Positions 38,326 to 45,845 of a DNA stretch of 64,000 nt are shown piece after piece; position 1 is the stretch's first letter; each line of letters opens with the position of its first letter. The position numbers and the translations under genes were made by a program. Location of the stretch: contig CAVYYW010000016.1 in assembly GCA_963772845.1 (NCBI GenBank), positions 169,626 to 233,625 on the forward strand, read 5' to 3'. The DNA comes from CAVYYW01 sp963772845 (GTDB taxonomy: Bacteria > Bacillota > Bacilli > Bacillales > Sporolactobacillaceae). Under the pieces are notes generated by a model, which was not told where the DNA came from, did no database searches, and saw only the letters and a program-made list of their open reading frames with translations.

Positions 38326-38796
38326 GCTTTTCGTGATGTCTAGCTTTGCATCACAACGCCTTGCGCACTTCAATGTTTTCCGGCCGGAGCACGTCCTCGA
38401 AAGATTTCCAGTTCGTTCGGCGTTACACGTTCTCCGCTTTTCGTGATGTCTAGCTTTGAAACGCAACGCCTTGCGCACTTCAACCTTTTTCCGGCCGGAG
38501 CACGTCCTCAAAAGGTCTCCAGTTCGTTCGGCGTTTAAGCGCGTTTCGCCGCTTTTCTTATTGTCTAGCTGCGCCTCACAGCTCCTCGGGGTCACTTCAG
38601 TATTCCTGCAAAAGTGAAAGAGCCACTTTTTCGGAATACTTCCAGTGCCTGTCGGAGCTACATGTGCGGCTTCGCTTTTCTTATTGTCTAGCTGCGCCTC
38701 ACAGCTCCTCGGGGTCACTTCAGTATTCCTGCAAAAGTGAAAGAGCCACTTTTTCGGAATACTTCCAGTGCCTGTCGGAGCTACATGTGCGGCTTC
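38326..38796. repeat. Tandem array of four palindromic intergenic repeat units
   Basis: Four units, each opening GCTTTTCnTnnTGTCTAGCT. Units at 38326-38435 (110 nt) and 38436-38550 (115 nt) are diverged copies of one type. Units at 38551-38673 and 38674-38796 are 123-nt copies of a second type and read as identical. Each unit is an imperfect palindrome, for example AGTATTCC ... GGAATACT and CACTTTT/AAAAGTG inside the second type. The array fills the gap between spoVT and yabM. Confidence 0.9.
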
Positions 38797-38850
38797 GCTT
38801 TTCGTGTTATAATTCTATGAATGAATTGGGGTAAAAGGTGAGAGGAAGAA

Positions 38851-40443
38851 ATGAACAAACATATATGGCGTGGAACAATGATTTTGACTGCAGCGGCGCT
38901 TCTTGTGAAAATTTTAAGTGCCGTTTATCGTCTGCCTTATCAAAACTTGGCGGGGGATGTTGGGTTTTATGTATATCAGCAGGTTTACCCATTTTACGCT
39001 TTAGCGGTGGCAATGGGTGGAACAAGCTTTCCAATAATTATTTCGAAAATGATGGCTGAAAAGAGCACAGAAACCCATTCGCATTCGAAGCGTGTTCTGT
39101 TTATGAATGGGTGGTACGCTGTCGCTATATTGTCTTTTGCCGGCTTTATTATGCTATTTGCCGGGGCTCCTCTGATTGCCGAACTTATGTCTGATATGAG
39201 GCTTGTTCCTTCACTCAGAATCGTCTCTTTTATATACTTATTTGTCCCTTTTTTAGCGGTTTTTAGAGGTTACTTTCAAGGGCATGCTTATAATATGTCG
39301 CCGACAGCGTTTTCTCAGGTCGGGGAACAGTCGCTCCGAGTAGGCGCAATAATCGGTTTAGCGCTCCTGTTATCTTATCAGGGAGGCACCTCTTACCAGT
39401 TTGGCGAAGCGGCAGCTTTTGGTTCAATGATCGGTCCGGTTGCCTCATTATCGGTGCTGCTATTATTTTTTGCCAAAGATCGACACGGTGTGGAACAGAG
39501 CCTCTGGCATATGGCACCGCTCGATAAGCATTTAATTTTACAGATGATAAAAAGAGGTCTGGCCTTTACACTGTTATCACTGACCCTTGTATCTTTGCAG
39601 TTTATTGATTCCATAACCATGGTAACAATGCTGGATCATGCTCATTATGATGATCCAAAGGCTTTAAAGGGTGTATATGACCGGTCCTACCCTTTAATTC
39701 AAATGGGAATGAGCGTTGCTCTTGCGTTAACCACTGCGATTGTACCGGTCCTTGCTGAATCAAGCCAAATTAAAAATAAAGCGGTCTTTCGTAATCAAAT
39801 CAGGATAGCGATGCTGCTTAGCTTTATTTTTGGTGCGGCCGCATCAGTTGGCTTATTTTTGATCGGTTCTGAGACCAACCATATGCTTTTTCAGGATGAT
39901 GACGGGTCTTTATCGCTAATGATTATGGGTTTGAATATCCTGTTTGTCTCCCTGATCGTTGCTTCTGCAGGGATTTGGCACGGCACTGGAGAGGATTGGC
40001 GCGCCGTAAAATATTTGGGCGTAGTGATTCTGATCAAGTTTGCGTTTAATATCCTGTTAATTCCTGCAGCAGGAATAACCGGTGGAGCTCTCAGCACAGT
40101 GCTGGCAACAGCAGCAGGGGCCATTATTAATTTATACGCTTTGCGAAGAACCTTTGAAATGCGTTTGATGGAATGGGGCAAAGCTTTTAAACTGTTTGCA
40201 GCTCTTTTCTTAATGGGCGGTGTCATTTGGGGATGGAAGAAGCTTTGTTATTTGGTTTTTGGTCTTGAGAAGTCTTCCCGTCTCCAATCCTCAGTTTTAG
40301 CTTTAACAAGCGTGGCTATTGGAACAGCAGTGTTTTTACTTCTACTGTTTGCGTTGAACTTTTTTAATGATGAAGAACGGGGATTACTTCCTTTTCAGGG
40401 TTTTGCAAAAAAGCGTCTGGGGAAGTCCTCTTGGAGGGGATGA
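38851..40443 (+). CDS. yabM: Polysaccharide/lipid flippase family membrane protein (YabM)
   Basis: Multidrug/oligosaccharidyl-lipid/polysaccharide flippase-type protein of the SpoVB/MurJ class, 530 aa, with 14 or so membrane helices spread over the length. It starts KHIWRGTMILTAAALLVKILSAVYRLPYQNL, typical of the family. In B. subtilis YabM is a MurJ-like or SpoVB-like relative; its cargo is not fixed. GAGAGGAAG precedes the ATG. The yabN gene follows after 6 nt. Confidence 0.92.
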   Translation: MNKHIWRGTMILTAAALLVKILSAVYRLPYQNLAGDVGFYVYQQVYPFYALAVAMGGTSFPIIISKMMAEKSTETHSHSKRVLFMNGWYAVAILSFAGFIMLFAGAPLIAELMSDMRLVPSLRIVSFIYLFVPFLAVFRGYFQGHAYNMSPTAFSQVGEQSLRVGAIIGLALLLSYQGGTSYQFGEAAAFGSMIGPVASLSVLLLFFAKDRHGVEQSLWHMAPLDKHLILQMIKRGLAFTLLSLTLVSLQFIDSITMVTMLDHAHYDDPKALKGVYDRSYPLIQMGMSVALALTTAIVPVLAESSQIKNKAVFRNQIRIAMLLSFIFGAAASVGLFLIGSETNHMLFQDDDGSLSLMIMGLNILFVSLIVASAGIWHGTGEDWRAVKYLGVVILIKFAFNILLIPAAGITGGALSTVLATAAGAIINLYALRRTFEMRLMEWGKAFKLFAALFLMGGVIWGWKKLCYLVFGLEKSSRLQSSVLALTSVAIGTAVFLLLLFALNFFNDEERGLLPFQGFAKKRLGKSSWRG

Positions 40444-40449
40444 AAGAAA

Positions 40450-41913
40450 ATGGCAGGAAAAATTACGATTGCTGGTTTGGGTGCCGGGGATTTAAACCAA
40501 TTACCAGTTGGAATATATAAGCAATTAAAGAACGTGAAAAAGCTTTTTTTGAGAACGGCCGATCATCCAGTGGTTGCTGATCTTGAAAAAGAGGGTATAT
40601 CTTATACGTCCTTTGATAAGATCTACATGTCTCAGGATGCTTTTGAAACCGTGTATGAACAGATCGCTGAAAGGTTGATCTCTGAAGCGGAAGGGGAGGA
40701 TATTCTCTACGGAGTGCCTGGCCATCCGATGGTAGCGGAAAAAACAGTTCAGCTGCTGCTTGAGGAGGCGGAAAAGGGAGCGCTATCCATTGAACTGCTT
40801 GGCGGTCAAAGCTTCCTAGATCCATTGTTTACGTCACTGCGAATTGATCCGATCGAAGGTTTAACGTTCGTTGATGCTTTGGAAATGAAAGTTGAGGAAC
40901 TATCTTTCCGGCAGCATCTAGTGATTTGCCAAGTATATGACGCTTTTGTAGCATCAGAAGTTAAATTGTCGCTTCTGGAGCACCTTCCTTTTGATTACGA
41001 AATCACGGTGGTTACGGCTGCGGGAACTTCACAAGAAGAGCTTTCGCGAATTCCGCTTTATGAGCTGGATCAGTCGGTAAAAGTAAATAATCTAACAAGC
41101 GTCTATGTGCCCCCGGTAAAGAACGAGACGTTGCTCGTGCACACCTTTTCAAAGGTTAGGGATATTATTCGTACGTTGAGAGGCCCTGAGGGGTGTCCAT
41201 GGGACAAAAAACAGACGCACGAGTCATTGCGAGGTTACCTGATTGAAGAAGCATACGAAGTCATTGAGGCCATTGCAGAAGAGAATGACGATCACTTAGC
41301 GGAAGAACTTGGAGACGTCCTTCTTCAAGTTTTGCTTCATGCCCAAATAGCTGAAGATGAAGGGTATTTTAATATTTACGATGTAATTAAGAGCTTGTCT
41401 GAAAAAATGATTCGCAGACATCCGCATGTATTTGGTGATGAAAAGGTGGCTGATACCGATGAGGTGTTGGCCAACTGGCAGGAAATAAAGGCTCAGGAAA
41501 AAGGAAATAAGGCACACGATTCACGTCTTGGTAACATCAATCAAAGCCTTCCGCCTCTTCTTAAAGCATTGGAACTTCAAAAAAAAGCGGCTGAAGCAGG
41601 GTTTGATTGGGAAAATAAAGAACAAGTATGGGATAAAATGTTTGAAGAGTGGCAAGAATGCAAGGAAGCAATGGCTTTGGGAGCACAAGAGAAGGCGGAG
41701 GGAGAGTTCGGTGATTTATTTTTTTCTGTCGTCAATGCTGCAAGGTGGGAGGAAATTGATCCTTTTCTTGCGTTGGAACGGACAAATCGCAAGTTCTTTC
41801 ATCGATTTAATTATATCGAGGCAAAAGCACAGGAGGCTGGAGTGGATTTCACATCACTTTCAGCTGAAAAAATGAATCATTTTTGGGTGGAAAGCAAGAA
41901 AGTTTATGAATAA
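40450..41913 (+). CDS. yabN: Fusion of tetrapyrrole-methylase-like and MazG pyrophosphohydrolase domains (YabN)
   Basis: YabN, 487 aa. The first 220 residues are a tetrapyrrole (corrin/porphyrin) methylase-like domain beginning AGKITIAGLGAGDLNQLP. The C-terminal part holds MazG: GPEGCPWD at about 244-251, EEAYEVIEAI and EELGDVLLQVLLHA, whose acidic residues bind magnesium. MazG removes pyrophosphate from nucleoside triphosphates. The fusion is normal in bacilli. In an operon with yabM. Confidence 0.94.
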   Translation: MAGKITIAGLGAGDLNQLPVGIYKQLKNVKKLFLRTADHPVVADLEKEGISYTSFDKIYMSQDAFETVYEQIAERLISEAEGEDILYGVPGHPMVAEKTVQLLLEEAEKGALSIELLGGQSFLDPLFTSLRIDPIEGLTFVDALEMKVEELSFRQHLVICQVYDAFVASEVKLSLLEHLPFDYEITVVTAAGTSQEELSRIPLYELDQSVKVNNLTSVYVPPVKNETLLVHTFSKVRDIIRTLRGPEGCPWDKKQTHESLRGYLIEEAYEVIEAIAEENDDHLAEELGDVLLQVLLHAQIAEDEGYFNIYDVIKSLSEKMIRRHPHVFGDEKVADTDEVLANWQEIKAQEKGNKAHDSRLGNINQSLPPLLKALELQKKAAEAGFDWENKEQVWDKMFEEWQECKEAMALGAQEKAEGEFGDLFFSVVNAARWEEIDPFLALERTNRKFFHRFNYIEAKAQEAGVDFTSLSAEKMNHFWVESKKVYE

Positions 41914-42012
41914 GAAGGAATTTTGCTTTTCATAGAGAATAAAGTTTGTTAAAGTTTTATACCATAACGGGGTGAAAACCCGGTGTGTAAGTGAAAAAAG
42001 GAGGATTTATCA

Positions 42013-42285
42013 ATGAATAAGAATGAACTGGTAAACAATATCTCAAATGAATCAGGGTTAACAAAGAAAGATGTAGAAACGGTGGTTAATGGTGTGCTTG
42101 ATGAAATCACATCTGCACTAAAACAAAATGACAAGGTTCAATTTGTAGGATTCGGTACGTTTGAAACAAGAGAGCGTTCTAGCCGTACTGGGCGCAACCC
42201 TCAAACAGGCGAACAAATTGAAATCCCTGCTTCAACGGTTCCTGCTTTCCGTGCTGGAAACAAATTGAAGGAAGCTGTAAAATAA
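42013..42285 (+). CDS. hup: HU family DNA-binding protein
   Basis: HU-type histone-like protein, 90 aa. MNKNELVNNISNESGLTKKD at the start and the DNA-binding arm GFGTFETRERSSRTGRNPQTG (about 46-66) are classic. AAAGGAGG lies 7 nt before the ATG. It sits between yabN and rqcP, where B. subtilis has no HU gene. Whether this is the main HU or a paralogue cannot be told here. Its stop overlaps the rqcP start by one base, implying coupled translation. Confidence 0.93.
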   Translation: MNKNELVNNISNESGLTKKDVETVVNGVLDEITSALKQNDKVQFVGFGTFETRERSSRTGRNPQTGEQIEIPASTVPAFRAGNKLKEAVK

Positions 42286-42545
42286 TGCGGCTTGATAAAT
42301 ATTTGAAGGTGTCTCGGCTGATTAAACGCCGCACCGTTGCGAAAGAAATGGCCGATAAAGGCCGTGTCGACGTTAACGGACAAGCTGCTAAGTCGAGTTC
42401 TACCGTCAAAGTCGGTGATACAATGGCCATTCGTTATGGCCAGAGGGTTTTAACCGTCAAAATCACTGATTTAAGAGAGACTGTGAGAAAAGAAGACGCA
42501 CAGACTCTTTACGAAATAGTAAGTGAAGATGCATCAAATGAATAA
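42285..42545 (+). CDS. rqcP: RNA-binding protein RqcP (YabO)
   Basis: RqcP/YabO, 86 aa, an S4-domain protein related to Hsp15 that works with RqcH in ribosome quality control, adding Ala tails to stalled chains. The S4 fold lies at 2-60 (RLDKYLKVSRLIKRRTVAKEMADKGRVDVNG). The start ATG overlaps the HU stop in TAATG. A long repeat-filled gap follows before yabP, which is adjacent in B. subtilis. Confidence 0.95.
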   Translation: MRLDKYLKVSRLIKRRTVAKEMADKGRVDVNGQAAKSSSTVKVGDTMAIRYGQRVLTVKITDLRETVRKEDAQTLYEIVSEDASNE

Positions 42546-42740
42546 ACGGAGTCCTCAGTGGACTCTTCGGGCTGTCGAGGTATTCTCGGCAGCCCGTATT
42601 TGTCTACATAACCTTTTATCATTCACTATATTATTTGAAAATAGTCCATATAGTGGAGAGCTCCCCGAGCCAAGCTTTGGAAAGTTCTCACTTTGTCCGC
42701 TGATGAGTCCACTAAAAAAGTCGCTTTTTGCCCTTCGGGC

Positions 42741-42870
42741 CGAGCTTTGGAAAGTTCTCGCTTGCCGCGGGCGGACCGCGAGCCTCCTCGCTCTTTTAGT
42801 AAATGTTGCGCTGTGGGGTCTCGCATGGTCACGCTGATTCCGCAGGCGTCTCGAACTTTCTGGCAGCTCG
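42741..42870. repeat. Long imperfect inverted repeat, copy 1
   Basis: Outer arms CGAGCT and AGCTCG, then AAAGTTC (left) against GAACTTT (right), with CCGCGGG and CCGCAGG cores and a central TCGC/GCGC turn. The transcribed form would be a long hairpin. Confidence 0.7.
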
Positions 42871-43074
42871 GCCATAGTGGCGAAGGCATCTTAACTATTT
42901 GAACTCCAGCGGACTTGCGATCCATTAGACTTAGCTATTCTTTGATTAAATCTTAAGCAAGATTTTAAATACCGAAGTTTTTCAGTGGCGTCATGCTGAT
43001 CTTGCAGGACTTGAAACAGCATCTTCGATTCCTCACCGCACGTAGAAAATGCGGATGTAATAAATTGAAAGCGC

Positions 43075-43179
43075 AAATACCCTCGCTTTCCGCAGGCGTT
43101 CCGCGACCCTCCTCGCATGAGACGATGTGGCTGCGGGGTCTCGCTTGGAACGCTGATCCTGCAGGAGTCTTGGGTATTT
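43075..43179. repeat. Long imperfect inverted repeat, copy 2
   Basis: AAATACCC (43075-43082) pairs with GGGTATTT (43172-43179). Inside, CTTTCCGCAGGCGTTCC faces GGAACGCTGATCCTGCAG, and CTCGCA faces TGCGGGGTCTCGC. Same core as copy 1. Confidence 0.75.
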
Positions 43180-43451
43180 CATGCATTCAATGGGCATGTG
43201 CATTTTCGAGGAGTCTCGGTATTTCCTCTCTTTAAGGATTGAAAACATCTATAAGGGATTTTCATTAATTAATTGGAAATATCGCTTGCTTTACGCTGGC
43301 AAGCGAGGACTTTTCGAAGTTCGCCCCGAGGCACAGAAAGAGTGTCGATGGCTCCCTCCTTTTTTCAGAGGCCAACGGGATGAGCTGAAGGCAGTTGAAA
43401 ATCTAACGCATTTTCCATGTAAAAGAAAAAAAGTCGGCTCACATTCACATT

Positions 43452-43592
43452 TTGATTGATCGGAGTGGAGGGCACGAGACTCCTGTGGGACCAGCACGCG
43501 TCCGAAGATCCACTTTGGCAAACAAAGAGACCACGCCAAAGTTAGCTGAGGCCGTGCCCACGGAAAGCGAGTGTTTGAAATGGAGATCAACA
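43452..43592. repeat. Intergenic repeat unit with TTGAT/ATCAA ends
   Basis: Starts TTGATTGATCGGAGTGGAGG and ends GGAGATCAAC. The core GAGACTCCTGTGGGA, a CTTTGGC/GCCAAAG hairpin and GGCCGTGCCCACGGAAAGCG are of the type scattered in intergenic regions of many Bacillaceae (from memory, not a search). Confidence 0.65.
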
Positions 43593-43697
43593 ACCACGTT
43601 TACATCAAGGCGCTTTTTCAGTATCCTCTCGTTAATTTTGTGCTTGTCATACTTTTTTTCTGTCTGGCATATGTATGAATGGACAGGAGGGAAGCAC

Positions 43698-44009
43698 ATG
43701 GACGGTTATTATTCAGGACAAAATATGAATCAGGAAAAGCCTGTACGCCCGCATGAAGTGGTTATGAAAAACCGAAAAAAAATTGATATTACCGGAGTAA
43801 AGCTTGTGGAAAGCTTCGATCAGGAAGAGTTTCTCCTTGAAACGGTAATGGGCACACTGACCATCAAAGGCCAGGATTTAAAAATGAGAAATTTAAATAT
43901 TGAAGATGGGCTTGTCTCGATCGAAGGATTCATCTTTAGCTACCACTATCTTGATGATCATTCGAAGAAAGAGCCGGGAAAAAGCCTTCTAAGTAAACTA
44001 TTCAAATGA
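43698..44009 (+). CDS. yabP: Sporulation protein YabP
   Basis: YabP, 103 aa, a spore-cortex protein acting with YabQ. The family core HEVVMKNRKKIDITGVKLVESFDQEEFLLETVMGTLTIKG is clear. The ATG at 43698 has AGGAGGG 6 nt upstream. The frame extends back into repeat DNA to 43452, but without start signals. It overlaps yabQ by 4 nt (ATGA). Confidence 0.93.
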   Translation: MDGYYSGQNMNQEKPVRPHEVVMKNRKKIDITGVKLVESFDQEEFLLETVMGTLTIKGQDLKMRNLNIEDGLVSIEGFIFSYHYLDDHSKKEPGKSLLSKLFK

Positions 44010-44593
44010 CTTTAAAGGAACAGGTTTTGACAATTGCGGCAATGGTGGTCTTAGCCTATGCCTCGGGAATTTCTTTGTCGATTCACCGCTCTCTTTTTAT
44101 TTATAAAAAAAACCGGCGTTACCGTCTGCTTTTGGCTGATCTTCTTTTTTGTATAAGTCAGTCCCTCTTAATATTTGGTGTGCTATATGCAGTGAACGGC
44201 GGAAGGCTTCGGTTTTATAGCTTTATAATTTTCGGTTTAACACTTCTCGTATATTATCGATTTCACGAGAAATGGGTCAACAAGGGAGTAGAAAAAGTTT
44301 TTTATTGGATTCGACAGATGTATCATTTTGTGTGCCGGCTTATTTATAATTTATTTATACGTCCTCTCCTAGGGCTATTGATGCTTCTCCTATTATCAGT
44401 TAAGATATTAAAAAACCTTACTTTTTTTGTCATGAAGATTTTGTACATGCTGACGCTAAAACCTCTTTTTTGGATCATTTGGATTCTTGTACCGAAGAAA
44501 ACCAAAGAAGTGCTGCGAAATGTATGTTTACAGGTTTATAACAAAATCTTTTTGAAAATCTTCTTGAAGCTAAGGTTTATTAAGAAAAAATAG
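44006..44593 (+). CDS. yabQ: Spore cortex biosynthesis membrane protein YabQ
   Basis: YabQ, 195 aa, required for cortex formation. It is a membrane protein with hydrophobic segments at about 5-25, 40-60, 66-82 and 112-135, and a basic C terminus. Start overlaps the end of yabP, so the pair is coupled. The divIC gene follows after 10 nt, an order conserved with B. subtilis. Confidence 0.93.
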   Translation: MTLKEQVLTIAAMVVLAYASGISLSIHRSLFIYKKNRRYRLLLADLLFCISQSLLIFGVLYAVNGGRLRFYSFIIFGLTLLVYYRFHEKWVNKGVEKVFYWIRQMYHFVCRLIYNLFIRPLLGLLMLLLLSVKILKNLTFFVMKILYMLTLKPLFWIIWILVPKKTKEVLRNVCLQVYNKIFLKIFLKLRFIKKK

Positions 44594-44603
44594 GAGGGGT
44601 ATC

Positions 44604-44984
44604 GTGCAGTCCGCCAAACGAAGCCGTGTCGCACAAATCAGGCCCGAATACGTCAGGTCAAAGGAAATCTATGAGAAAAAACGAAAAAAACGAAAAAAAG
44701 GTCTGGTAAGACGTCTTGCAGCTTTTGCTATTCTGTTTGCTTTTATTGTGGCTGGTATGATCTCTACATTAAGCCATCAGGCAAGTGAAATTAATCAAAA
44801 AGAGGTCCAGAAAAATAAACTGGCCAAACAGCTGGACACATCCACCAAAAAAGAACAGTCCTTAAAACACAAGATAACACTTCTACATAATAAGGATTAT
44901 ATTGGTGAATTGGCCAGAAAAGAATTTTTATTATCCAAAGACGGCGAGGTTATTTTTTCAAATCCCGGCTCTGACAATCATTGA
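44604..44984 (+). CDS. divIC: Cell-division protein DivIC
   Basis: DivIC, 126 aa, a bitopic divisome protein that partners FtsL and DivIB at the septum. A basic cytoplasmic head (1-36), one membrane helix (about 38-56) and an external coiled coil (60-100) are visible. The start is GTG after GGAGGGG. The gene ends 69 nt before yabR and shares the yabPQ transcript. Confidence 0.95.
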   Translation: MQSAKRSRVAQIRPEYVRSKEIYEKKRKKRKKGLVRRLAAFAILFAFIVAGMISTLSHQASEINQKEVQKNKLAKQLDTSTKKEQSLKHKITLLHNKDYIGELARKEFLLSKDGEVIFSNPGSDNH

Positions 44985-45053
44985 CAGGCTCTTTTTTCGT
45001 TAGGTATAATAAAATAAAATTATATATTTTTTTCTAGGAGGAGCATTTTCTTT

Positions 45054-45455
45054 ATGTCAATTGAAGTAGGCAGCAAGCTGCAGGGCAAAGTATCGGGTAT
45101 TACTAACTTTGGTGCATTCGTTGATCTACCTGGCGGAAAAACGGGACTCGTTCATATTAGCGAGGTTGCGGACCGTTACGTAAAAGATATCAATGAAGTG
45201 CTGACAGTCGGGGATGAAATAACAGTTAAAGTCCTTCAGGTTGAAACCGATGGCAAGATTGGGTTGTCAATCCGCAAAGCGGTTGATAAACCGAAACCAA
45301 CCAGAGCTCCTCGTGGCGGAGGAAAACGTTTTATAAAAGAGCCTACCTTTGAGGATAAGCTGACAAGGTTCCTTAAGGACAGTGAAGACCGGCTAACCGG
45401 TATTAAGAAGCAAACAGAATCCAAACGCGGCGGACGCGGTGCAAAAAGAGGATAA
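45054..45455 (+). CDS. yabR: S1-domain RNA-binding protein YabR
   Basis: YabR, 133 aa, a single S1 RNA-binding domain (5-75, GSKLQGKVSGITNFGAFVDL) with a Gly/Arg/Lys-rich tail (about 90-133). It resembles polynucleotide phosphorylase S1 domains; its RNA target is unknown. AGGAGGAG precedes the ATG. A terminator follows. The tRNA genes found after yabR in B. subtilis are absent. Confidence 0.94.
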   Translation: MSIEVGSKLQGKVSGITNFGAFVDLPGGKTGLVHISEVADRYVKDINEVLTVGDEITVKVLQVETDGKIGLSIRKAVDKPKPTRAPRGGGKRFIKEPTFEDKLTRFLKDSEDRLTGIKKQTESKRGGRGAKRG

Positions 45456-45482
45456 CTTGTTGCCCTTTCAAATATATAGTTT

Positions 45483-45517
45483 AAGCACTTAGGATATATC
45501 ATTCTGAGTGCTTTTTT
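45483..45517 (+). terminator. yabR terminator
   Basis: AAGCACTTAG ... CTGAGTGCTT hairpin followed by TTTT. Confidence 0.85.
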
Positions 45518-45745
45518 GATGTCCAAACACCTTATTCGCTCAAGAAAAGAAAAGCTGTAAAAAATAGTACATGTGCTCATTTATTTTTTTATCTAAATAT
45601 TCGGTCGACAATAAAGGTGCCTCGTCATTTGTAGTGTTTAAGCTCATGGGGCATATTCATGATTCTTTAAAAGTGAAGGGGCCAATTTTTGGCGAAATAG
45701 CTAAAGTGTCTGTCGGAGCCCGGCAGGCACTTTAGCTTTTCTTGC
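45518..45745. repeat. yabR-spoIIE gap with a decayed repeat unit
   Basis: No gene or tRNA. Between about 45620 and 45743 AAAAGTGAAGGGGCCA, GTGTCTGTCGGAGC and GCTTTTCTT match, in order, the 123-nt unit of the array at 38551-38796. The copy ends against the first Spo0A box of the spoIIE promoter. Confidence 0.6.
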
Positions 45746-45783
45746 TGTCGAAGACTTTTTTAGTGCTGTCTAATCGTTTGACA
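45746..45783 (+). promoter_or_regulatory. Spo0A boxes upstream of spoIIE
   Basis: TGTCGAA (45746-45752) is a perfect 0A box. TGTCTAA (45767-45773), one mismatch, lies exactly 21 bp (two turns) further on. TTTGACAAA follows at about 45777. spoIIE in B. subtilis is activated by Spo0A~P at a sigma-A promoter with wide spacing, so this layout fits. The -10 is not certain; TACAAT at about 45817-45822 is one candidate. Confidence 0.75.
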
Positions 45784-45845
45784 AATTCTTTAGGAGTCCT
45801 GTGATTAAATGGGGCATACAATAATAAATTACGGGTGGTGCCTAA

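Larger units (their letters stand above)
42546..43697. repeat. Gene-free block of palindromic repeats between rqcP and yabP
   Basis: No credible gene in 1.15 kb. It holds at least three copies of intergenic repeats: imperfect inverted repeats at 42741-42870 and 43075-43179 sharing CGCTTnCCGCnGGCG and GGGGTCTCGC cores, and a different unit at 43452-43592 bounded by TTGATTG and GATCAAC. Fragments, such as AGCTTTGGAAAGTTCTC at 42674-42690 and again at 42743-42759, and a short unit near 43290-43370, fill the rest. Reading frames across it are repeat-derived. Confidence 0.75.

Noticed and set aside
38311..38718. Minus-strand frame of 135 codons with internal repeats
   Set aside because: It is read out of the tandem palindromic repeat units; unit lengths are not multiples of three, and there is no start signal.
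38326..38796. Possible CRISPR array
   Set aside because: Units of 110-123 nt are repeated whole with no short constant repeat and variable spacer pattern, and no cas genes are near.
42523..43681. Several frames of 70-185 codons around the repeat block, including a long N-terminal extension of yabP
   Set aside because: They follow repeat DNA on both strands; yabP has a clear ribosome-binding site and family start at 43698.
45456..45845. tRNA-Met and tRNA-Glu genes expected after yabR by analogy with B. subtilis
   Set aside because: No cloverleaf with GTTCGA-type T arm or matching acceptor stems is present; the gap holds a terminator, a decayed repeat and the spoIIE promoter.
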